Shown here: piece after piece, positions 18,801-23,711 of the stretch
How positions within the stretch are numbered: position 1 is the first letter of the stretch
Layout of the letters: each line of letters begins with the position of its first letter
Virus record (IMG/VR): IMGVR_UViG_3300021960_000148
Span: 1 to 44,762 of that record
Source: a virus
DNA length: 44,762 nt
Reading direction: 5' to 3' (one strand)
The notes under the pieces: generated by a model
Seen by the model: only the letters and a program-made list of their open reading frames with translations
Told to the model about the DNA's origin: nothing
Database searches by the model: none
Translations under genes and position numbers: made by a program

Positions 18801-19441
18801 CGGGAACTAATTCAGCAGTAGTTTTTGCTTATAGAAGATCTAGCTCGGCCCTAACAACAGAAAAACCTGATACTGCTAGGACTTATACTTTTGCAGATGG
18901 TACATTTAACAATACTGATCTAGGGAATAGTTTTACGTCTAACTTGCCAAGTGGTACTGCAAGCCTTTATGCTTGCACAGCTGTTGCAGCTTCCACAGGT
19001 ACTACAGATGAAGTAGCTGTAGCAGATTGGTCTTCTCCTCAAGTTATAGCTGTTCAGGGAGCAGACGGAGCAGACGGAGCAGACGGAGCTAGTGGAATTA
19101 CAACTCAAAATTCTTATCCCTACATGGGATGGAGTTCAGGAGATAACGCAACTACTTGGGTACCTTCAGGTACTTTAGATTCTACTGTCGCGTTTAGAAA
19201 CGGAGGTACTGTTGTGGGAGATGTGACTATTCGAGGCACATTAGATACTTCAACAGGAAATGTTAGTCTTGCAGAAGTTGGAGGAGAAGACACAACTGAT
19301 GATATTACGGTAACATATTCAGGGCAAAACTCTGACTCCGCCTCCGCCACGGTAGCTTTAAGAAATTCGGCAGATACTGCCACATTAGCGGAAGCAACTG
19401 TAATAGCAGTTGCATTAAATCTAGGTAATTTAGGTAAATAA
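12806..19441 (+). CDS. J-like tail hub / host specificity protein
   Basis: 2211 aa with GGAGG upstream. The N-terminal half resembles the gp27-like hub of lambda gpJ proteins: LPVVYGVQKLSSFPVFVD near residue 375, a charged RTRLEKKKKLFG loop near 333, and later YGLSINFTMAPKGLLLLAGE, typical of hub domains. A fibronectin-III-like domain (PTSLYATDNNRGGISLSW) is at about 1327-1365. The motif GQTYTIETVGDTDFQAIGAS follows at 1375-1425. Five tandem ~95-aa repeats occupy about 1616-2083, ending in a collagen-like GADGADGADGAS, and a beta-rich tip closes the protein. It forms the tail tip and probably contacts the host or carries the fibres. Confidence 0.88.
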   Translation: MTLRTLGSSLSADSDIKASLLKNDAFVYAHLVKIEKAVKTVTGDNSRKASDYAYITDSGFDIDFDDGSTDGSGAANGSRTYFANKLISTGSISETIEARASSISIQLSAAALNTETNIDFTTTSSSIITDVDLVDAGFAEGDKIQLTVTGAGNATTHSGNYYTIKSFTNNNKTAVIDTTLLASASDLTAIATEREGKITFSSEEVIGLLNPKENNTTYAGYINRDVKVYKAHIQPDTGIIIGSPFLLFKGIIASSKIVENPLKSSVITWVINSHWGDFVNVNGRLTSDQHHRALDGGGIPDISALDRKEYADDLGFLHSEQAINLVSIYQAKETRTRLEKKKKLFGLIKKYTNVEYEVEVDREVDLRFNLDAKHLPVVYGVQKLSSFPVFVDTLKTDAKKVYVAYAICEGEIAGLYDIYFDDTSSICVDKNDNEARSTQTSENTIDVLCRGRMDRGDVLGSTPVLDQNNLIEFTPDEEMEAYIDSLGETQQFAQEINLNRIQSTFGINVTNVLTGAGISHEKGHVITTPIDARIVFHAGKRGQVADSLLVSIAQANNFKIQSDYYDKAEEYWGRNHRLLDTAYVVVEYTIGEGETEIPSLDFVVRGKILECYNYDFAYQDDPSQTSADISNFNIGDEVETVYTALDSTILSSVVIEDIYTFKDETGTDTHRVKFKSKPNLSFPNFYMKKGAHKYYLQTYDHVIVSGTVAEKLEADLDSAGAGTTKGIKVTVTSPSGDGQSVADALQDADLASFNFSGSGLFHRLLRQAISRLNLKIQTTDNAGELDNLGSFSSTDFNNSDLGKIVLKDVVKLASGSSSTTDAYVGKILELTKVEEGVPYVQERKIISYNGTTKVAKVNFAFDPGYIPDDTYTYKIKNNGDKRVSINPAMQLLDYISNKRYGRGLSVENDIDLEGFQLAARDCDTTSDITTSISSSTNVVADDVYKYSNSAGKTLWQGTVKNIASKNSLNEVTWKDVIGKLGQKWHDWKTYQIGDIVWYNGSVYEKTVSAGLIPTDFSAGISTVSSLALTKVSGNASSPTSLSLTLGGTTAMTPEGNPIVRKFSESSYLSGYSLYDCDEVKYWKYLGWESQNQRHVTRHQTNAVINTNTSVFDNINSMLAQFNGMLRYSGGLYSLEIAGASPDSLDTVTVDGTVYTPSVIEEEDIIGSINVEDAGQKGTFNTVSVSIKDPQNRYEDRSVTLFNSTYLKDDKNIPKKGDIRTPHITNYFNGRINAKQYLERSRYGLSINFTMAPKGLLLLAGEIIKINYPRFGWVNKEFRISNLNFKKDCLVQVSAEEHHNEAFLLQETNRDATLKGAESGRAPTALPSKPTSLYATDNNRGGISLSWANSANFNAATHSVQIWRNDNANFASQTISAGSFVVGQTYTIETVGDTDFQAIGASADTVGVVFTATGAGSGSGEAASASAHLVGTTKTDTHIDQIIDEGQTTRYYWIRYAVVGNTLGNNTVALKERFSQYEPLSSNNGISGISDGSIDGLSVNLTNDNVSVQCDPDGTNPNFSNTGTTIRAFVGTTPLSNDQDSPHDNSSFRVWTAASGVTPATTNTIGTYTFTKGNITAMPGDTGKITYNIVIKSSIGTETTLQKVQTFTKAKQGSTGVNTAVVYAYRRSSTALSETVKPSTTRTWTFADANFSDSNGATTIDLGNQFESEIPEGEDPLYACTAIASSIATTDDVTSTDWSSPQLIGASGVNTAVVYAYRRSSTVLTTEKPTTSATWTFADANFKNASGTVITALGNDFHSEIPSGTDPLYVCTALASSAESTDSVVTADWSAAQQMSASGENGSNTAVVYAYRRSSTALGTGTSDKPSTSATWTFADANFKNASGTVITALGNDFHSVIPSGTDEIYACTAIATSQAATDSVVAADWTDAQLLVPKGANGLPGEGTNTAVVYAYRRSSTALGTGASDKPSTSATWTFADATFKNASGTVITALGNDFHSVIPSGTDNLYICTAIASSTESTDSVVAADWTSPQVISANGTSGTNSAVVFAYRRSSSALTTEKPDTARTYTFADGTFNNTDLGNSFTSNLPSGTASLYACTAVAASTGTTDEVAVADWSSPQVIAVQGADGADGADGASGITTQNSYPYMGWSSGDNATTWVPSGTLDSTVAFRNGGTVVGDVTIRGTLDTSTGNVSLAEVGGEDTTDDITVTYSGQNSDSASATVALRNSADTATLAEATVIAVALNLGNLGK
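17651..19054 (+). repeat. Five tandem ~276-306 bp repeats inside the hub gene
   Basis: Units start at about 17651, 17927, 18209, 18515 and 18806. Each begins NTAVVYAYRRSS, continues TWTFADANF and ends LYACTAIASS ... DWSSPQ. Units 2, 3 and 4 share long almost identical DNA around FKNASGTVITALGNDFHS, so they duplicated recently; units 1 and 5 are more diverged. Linkers between units vary in length and are Gly-rich. Confidence 0.9.
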
Positions 19442-19443
19442 CA

Positions 19444-20058
19444 ATGGATAATACATGCAGGGTTTATGGCCCGAACTTATATAGCAGAACTCTTTTAGAT
19501 ACGGACGTAGAACATGTAAAACGAATACTTTATGACTGGGAGGATTGGCCTTTAACAGATGAAAAAGCGGAATCTTTAACAAAATCATGGGTTAGAAAAG
19601 CAAAGTTCTGGCAAGCTCCTTTTTTCGAAGGCATGCCACGACAAGAATATACATTTCTGTTTTGTTTAAAGAGCAATGATCTTCCCGTATGTTTAGATAG
19701 AAGCTCTCAGTATGGCACTACTGCAGAGCATCTTTTATTAGCAACATGCCCTGATCATAGATTGAAAGGATATTCCCAAGAAGTTAGTATACTAACGGAA
19801 ATATGTGCGTGGGATATCCATGGTATGACAAAAAGCACAGTAAAACAAGGAGTAGGAAGGAAAACTATAGGATCTAAAAACCCTCGGTTTAGTAAGGAGG
19901 GAACTATATCACGTAGTTCAAATAGATACATGCAAAATGATTATTTGGAAACAGTGCTTACTTTAGAAGAATGGACCGCTTTTAAAAACTCCAGTCTTTA
20001 TTCTGAGTGGCTTATTGATTATACATTTTATCCAACTTATCCCGGAGACCCTTTATGA
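19444..20058 (+). CDS. GNAT-like protein of unknown role, paralogue 1
   Basis: 204 aa. I do not recognise it firmly. The layout suggests a GNAT acetyltransferase-type fold: an N-terminal strand and helix (YSRTLLDTDVEHVKRILYDW) and a strand followed by LLATCPDHRLKGYSQE. The latter resembles the motif A loop (R-x-x-G-x-G/A) with the last Gly/Ala replaced by Ser, so catalysis is doubtful. It starts two bases after the hub stop, overlaps the next gene by ATGA, and shares the opening pattern (GPN.Y.R) with it. It lies between the hub and the fibres, so it may be a virion-associated adaptor, or an enzyme that modifies a fibre or host surface component. Confidence 0.4.
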   Translation: MDNTCRVYGPNLYSRTLLDTDVEHVKRILYDWEDWPLTDEKAESLTKSWVRKAKFWQAPFFEGMPRQEYTFLFCLKSNDLPVCLDRSSQYGTTAEHLLLATCPDHRLKGYSQEVSILTEICAWDIHGMTKSTVKQGVGRKTIGSKNPRFSKEGTISRSSNRYMQNDYLETVLTLEEWTAFKNSSLYSEWLIDYTFYPTYPGDPL

Positions 20059-20654
20059 GCCTAGAATTTATTAGAGGACCAAATGTATACTATCGAGAGA
20101 CAATTCCCTCTGACTTAGAAGATGTAAAAAATGCGCTTGTAGATTGGGAGCAGTTTCCTTTAAGTCTTGACAGAACAAAAAATTATTTAAAAGGACTTTT
20201 ATTTGGTTTACGATACATTGAAAGACCTTATAGTGATACTATTCAATGTAGGGAAATTTTAACAGCTTGCAAAGTTTCTGATGATAGCTTTATTGGGGTA
20301 ACTCAATATACTGTTTATCCAGGAAAAATTGTAGATATACTATTGAACGCAGGACTGCCCTCTATACGAGGCACAGGATTAATGAACGAAGCAGCTCTTT
20401 TAAGAGATGCAGCAATATTAACAGAACTTGGTTGTACCTCTTATACTACAAAACTTGATGCAAAGTTTATACCTAATTTAAGGCCTTATCAAACATTAGA
20501 AAGTACAGATTTTAGTTCAAGAGTAGACAGAGACCTGAGAACAGTTAAAGTTATAAAATCTGACTATGATATTTGGAGAGCCAACAATTCTACAAGTATT
20601 CCTAGCTATACTTATTCCGGAAATGATTATGTTGCACCTCATCTAAGAGATTAA
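20055..20654 (+). CDS. GNAT-like protein of unknown role, paralogue 2
   Basis: 199 aa, coupled to the preceding gene by an ATGA overlap. It shares that gene's architecture: IRGPNVYYRETIPSDLEDVK (compare VYGPNLYSRTLLDTDVEHVK), then a WE.(F/W)PL segment at about residues 35-41. Its candidate motif A loop is LPSIRGTGLMNEAALLRDA. That is closer to an acyl-CoA-binding loop than in paralogue 1 but still not canonical. No signal peptide or membrane segment. A tandem duplication is the simplest origin. Fold assignment is by eye, and a structural, non-enzymatic role remains possible. Confidence 0.4.
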   Translation: MSLEFIRGPNVYYRETIPSDLEDVKNALVDWEQFPLSLDRTKNYLKGLLFGLRYIERPYSDTIQCREILTACKVSDDSFIGVTQYTVYPGKIVDILLNAGLPSIRGTGLMNEAALLRDAAILTELGCTSYTTKLDAKFIPNLRPYQTLESTDFSSRVDRDLRTVKVIKSDYDIWRANNSTSIPSYTYSGNDYVAPHLRD

Positions 20655-20713
20655 TTTAGTACTATCTTCTTATACTAAGTATGCTTTCTTTAATAACCTT
20701 TTAAAAATAGTTC

Positions 20714-20742
20714 TTGACTACGAATGTCCTATTTGCTATAAT
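20714..20742 (+). promoter_or_regulatory. Sigma70-type promoter, late promoter copy 2
   Basis: TTGACT (20714-20719), a 17-base spacer and a perfect TATAAT (20737-20742), again preceded by AAAAATAGTTC and with TCCTAT at the same place in the spacer as copy 1. The likely start near 20749 leaves only about 13 bases before the ATG at 20762, with GGAGA as ribosome site. It should drive the adaptor and fibre genes. Confidence 0.87.
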
Positions 20743-20761
20743 TTCACAATGGAGAGATTTA

Positions 20762-21106
20762 ATGAGTGCAGCCACATATAACCTATCTATAGATCAAGGA
20801 ACGACTTTTGCCCTTGACTTAACTGTTAAAGAAGCCGGAGTCGTTAAAGATTTAACTGGCTACCAAGCTAGGGCCCAGCTGCGCAGGACTAAGTCTGCAG
20901 CAACTGCTGCTGCTTCGTTCACATGCAGCGTCTTAATTCCAGCTTCACAAGGAAAAGTAAAGATGGAACTATCTGCATCTCAATCCGATGCCATAGATTC
21001 CGGTCTTTATTTTTATGATTTAGAAATTTTCACAGCATCTGATGTAATAGTGAAAAGGCTTATCGAAGGACAAATTGTTTTAAGCCAGAGCATTACGAGA
21101 GATTAA
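20762..21106 (+). CDS. Small tail-associated beta-sandwich protein
   Basis: 114 aa. I take ATG 20762 as the start because GGAGAG lies just upstream, and because the longer in-frame TTG at 20714 is the -35 box of the promoter. The sequence (YNLSIDQGTTFALDLTVKEA, DLTGYQARAQLRR, GLYFYDLEIFTASDVIVKRL, EGQIVLS) fits a common small phage tail family with an Ig-like or baseplate-upper-protein-like beta sandwich. It is found beside fibre genes in many phages. First gene of the fibre transcript and directly abutting the next gene. Exact function unknown; an attachment or adaptor role for fibres is inferred. Confidence 0.6.
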   Translation: MSAATYNLSIDQGTTFALDLTVKEAGVVKDLTGYQARAQLRRTKSAATAAASFTCSVLIPASQGKVKMELSASQSDAIDSGLYFYDLEIFTASDVIVKRLIEGQIVLSQSITRD

Positions 21107-21514
21107 ATGGCGGTAACTAATCTAATTGAAATAACAGAAGAAGTTATTGATATAACTGTAAATAATGCTACAGATATTACTATAGATCTTCTAACTGACA
21201 ACGTTCAAATTGAAATTAATAATCTTGCTGTTCCTTCTATATTATCGGCCGCCACCTCTATTTCTTTTGGGGGGCATGCAGGCATGGAAGCAGATACTGT
21301 ACAAGATGCCATAATAGAGTTAGCAGATAATGCCTTTAAGCAAGACACTACTCCTCAGGGCCCTGAAGTAGACGAAGGAGACACCTGGTATGATATGGAT
21401 GATAATCAATTCAAAGTTTATAGAGAGACTGCTCCCACTGTGTTCGAATGGGTACCTATAATGTTAGGTAATATTTCAGTAGATTCCGATACACTTGACG
21501 CAGGGTCCTTTTAA
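21107..21514 (+). CDS. Small fibre-associated adaptor protein
   Basis: 135 aa, starting on the base after the previous stop. The N-terminal part is beta-strand and Asn/Thr/Ile-rich (ITEEVIDITVNNATDITIDL). The centre (AATSISFGGHAGMEADTVQD) resembles fibre shaft boundaries. The C-terminal part contains GDTWYDMDDNQFKVYRET, a form of the GxxWwdss...yvyy...Wve module that recurs in this phage's fibres. It is probably a short fibre or an adaptor in the same assembly. No catalytic motif. Confidence 0.5.
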   Translation: MAVTNLIEITEEVIDITVNNATDITIDLLTDNVQIEINNLAVPSILSAATSISFGGHAGMEADTVQDAIIELADNAFKQDTTPQGPEVDEGDTWYDMDDNQFKVYRETAPTVFEWVPIMLGNISVDSDTLDAGSF

Positions 21515-21537
21515 AAGGGCTATAACGGAGAAGCTAA

Positions 21538-23349
21538 ATGGCTCAAACAATTAAAATCAAACGCAGTAGTACTACTGCGGCACCCGGGTCACTTACAGCA
21601 GGTGAATTAGCTTACTCCGATAATAGTGATAAGCTATTTATAGGCGCTCCCGCGGATAACGCTATTACAGTAATAGGTGGAAAACTATATACTGATATGC
21701 TCGACCATGTTGCAGGAACTCTCACCGCAAGTAGTGCAGTTATTGTAGATGCAGATAGTAAGATTGATAAAATACTTACAGGTTTTGTACGTATTAATAA
21801 TACGACTAATCAAATAGATACCTCGGCAGGTAATTTAGTTGTAAACCCTTTTGCCAGTCTTGTAATTAAAACAGGTACAGTTGACTTAACCACTCAAGCC
21901 ACCGAATTCAAATTAATAGAAAACTCTGCTACCGCTGGAACTTTTGCAACAGCCTCTCATACTTATCTTACTTTCGATACTACAAACTCAGCACAGCTTA
22001 TTAAATTCGGTAAACAAGTAGAATTTTCAGGTGAATATACTTTACCAACTACGGACGGCACTGCAGAGCAAGCCCTTGTCACAGATGGTTCAGGCACTGT
22101 AAGTTTTACAACCGTACCTAAAGTCCTTACTGTGAACGCCACAGATGATAGTACTACAGCCGATGTAGACCTTTTAGCAGATGACTTAAACTTTGCAGGT
22201 AGCGAAGGCTTAGACATTACTGTTGCTAAATCAGGCACAGATGTTACTCTTACAATTACAGCTGAAGATTCTACTGCAACTAATAAAGGTGTTGTAATTA
22301 TAGATTCTGGGGAAGGTGTTAATGTAAGTTACTCTTCAGGAACTGCCACAATTTCAGGAGAAGACGCTTCCGCAACTAATAAAGGTATAGCATCTTTTGA
22401 CATCACTGATTTTACAGTTGCAACAGGAGTTGTAACTTTAAACGCAATCACATTAGGTACTTCTGCCCTTAACCCGGGAGCTACTACAAGCTCTATTGCA
22501 GGTCTACAGCAATTAGACGTAGATAATGTACGTATAGATACAAATACAGTATCTACTACAGACACTAACGGAGATTTAATACTTGAACCTAATGGTACAG
22601 GCACTGTCAAAGTACCTACCGGATATAAAAATAGAGTCGGATTCAGCACAAATTCTTTAGCTACAAAAGAGTACGTTGACGCAGTAAAACAAGCTCTTAG
22701 TGTGAAAGATGCAGTAAGAGCTGCAACTACTGCTAGTATTTCGGCCACTTATAATAATGGTGCAGGAACTCTTACAAATTCAGGGTCACATGCAGCTTTT
22801 TCTATAGATGGAGTATCTTTAGTAGCTGAAGATCGTGTACTTATAAAAGATCAAACTGCCGGAGAAGAAAACGGTATTTATGAGGTAACCACAGTTGGAG
22901 ACGCCTCAACAGCTTGGGTACTTACTCGAGCAGCCGATGCAAATATTGCTGAAGAACTTTTGGGGGGTACTTTTACTTTTGTAACAGAGGGTTCTGTACA
23001 ACAAGATAACGGTTATATATTCACTCATGATTCTGTTCCTACTTTAGGAACTACGGCTTTAACCATAACTCAATTTTCATCTGCAGGTATAGTCACTGCA
23101 GGAGATGGTCTTGGCAAGACAGGTAATGATTTATTCTTAAACGATGACAATATTACTCTTGAGATTTCTTCAGATAACGTACGTATTAAAGGAATTTCTT
23201 CAACAGCAGTGGGCGACCTGCTTATAGGTGCAGCTTCTAATGCTGGATACACACGTCTTGTCAAACCTACTTCCGATACCGCACTACTTACTATGGGTAC
23301 AGCAGGCACAGCCTCTTGGACTACAACTCTAGACGGCGGAACTTTCTAA
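21538..23349 (+). CDS. Tail fibre protein with MAQTIKIKRSS anchor
   Basis: 603 aa, with CGGAGA upstream. The N-terminus (MAQTIKIKRSSTTAAPGSLT, then GELAYSDNSDKLFIG) is a widespread phage fibre attachment motif. The shaft includes repeated SATNKG segments and an NLVVNPFASLV block. It also has a well-known fibre module with TKEYVDAVKQ, VRAATTASI, LIKDQTAGEENGIYEVTTVG and LTRAADAN. The C-terminus (LLTMGTAGTASWTTTLDGGTF) is short, with no chaperone domain, so this may be a stalk or collar fibre rather than a receptor-binding end. It shares its anchor with the 100-aa protein that follows. Confidence 0.75.
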   Translation: MAQTIKIKRSSTTAAPGSLTAGELAYSDNSDKLFIGAPADNAITVIGGKLYTDMLDHVAGTLTASSAVIVDADSKIDKILTGFVRINNTTNQIDTSAGNLVVNPFASLVIKTGTVDLTTQATEFKLIENSATAGTFATASHTYLTFDTTNSAQLIKFGKQVEFSGEYTLPTTDGTAEQALVTDGSGTVSFTTVPKVLTVNATDDSTTADVDLLADDLNFAGSEGLDITVAKSGTDVTLTITAEDSTATNKGVVIIDSGEGVNVSYSSGTATISGEDASATNKGIASFDITDFTVATGVVTLNAITLGTSALNPGATTSSIAGLQQLDVDNVRIDTNTVSTTDTNGDLILEPNGTGTVKVPTGYKNRVGFSTNSLATKEYVDAVKQALSVKDAVRAATTASISATYNNGAGTLTNSGSHAAFSIDGVSLVAEDRVLIKDQTAGEENGIYEVTTVGDASTAWVLTRAADANIAEELLGGTFTFVTEGSVQQDNGYIFTHDSVPTLGTTALTITQFSSAGIVTAGDGLGKTGNDLFLNDDNITLEISSDNVRIKGISSTAVGDLLIGAASNAGYTRLVKPTSDTALLTMGTAGTASWTTTLDGGTF

Positions 23350-23366
23350 AAATTAAAATAACCTCT

Positions 23367-23380
23367 TGCGTATATACGCA
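23367..23380. other. 14-bp perfect palindrome upstream of a small fibre gene
   Basis: TGCGTATATACGCA is self-complementary and lies 19 bases before the next ATG, just before GGAGG. It could be a regulator site or a small hairpin. No promoter is visible beside it. Confidence 0.4.
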
Positions 23381-23398
23381 TAGTATTGGAGGAGCCAA

Positions 23399-23701
23399 AT
23401 GGCACAAACTATCAAATTAAAGCGTTCTTCTACTACGGGGAACGTTCCTACTACTTCACAACTCGATCTTGGCGAACTCGCTATTAATACCGCTGATGGA
23501 AAAATGTTCATTAAAAAGGATGTTAGTGGTACGGAGTCTATTGTCGAGATAAACGAAGTACGTCCCGGAGCCATAAACTTCACTGTGTCTACTACAGCCC
23601 CTTCTAATCCTGAGGTTGGTGATATGTGGAAAGATTCTGCAAACTTAAAAACTTTTGTACGCTATTCAAATGGCGGTAGCCCTCTTTGGATAGAGATTTA
23701 G
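23399..23701 (+). CDS. Short fibre-anchor protein (MAQTIKLKRSS family)
   Basis: 100 aa with TTGGAGGAG upstream. It keeps the MAQTIKLKRSSTT anchor of the 603-aa fibre, then LDLGELAINTADGKMFIKKD, then a C-terminal module (TTAPSNPEVGDMWKDSANLK ... SPLWIEI) of the same type as the GQLWWDSS modules of the large fibres. It looks like a fibre reduced to anchor plus one module. It may act as an adaptor, or it may be the N-terminal part of a fibre that has been split from its shaft. The next gene starts ten bases after its stop. Confidence 0.6.
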   Translation: MAQTIKLKRSSTTGNVPTTSQLDLGELAINTADGKMFIKKDVSGTESIVEINEVRPGAINFTVSTTAPSNPEVGDMWKDSANLKTFVRYSNGGSPLWIEI

Positions 23702-23711
23702 GAGCACGTAA

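Noticed and set aside
20655-20713. Terminator between the GNAT-like genes and the second promoter
   Set aside because: Only weak AT-only pairings are present; the upstream transcript may read through.
20714-20761. TTG start extending the 114-aa protein
   Set aside because: The TTG is the -35 box of a consensus promoter; the ATG at 20762 has a good ribosome site.
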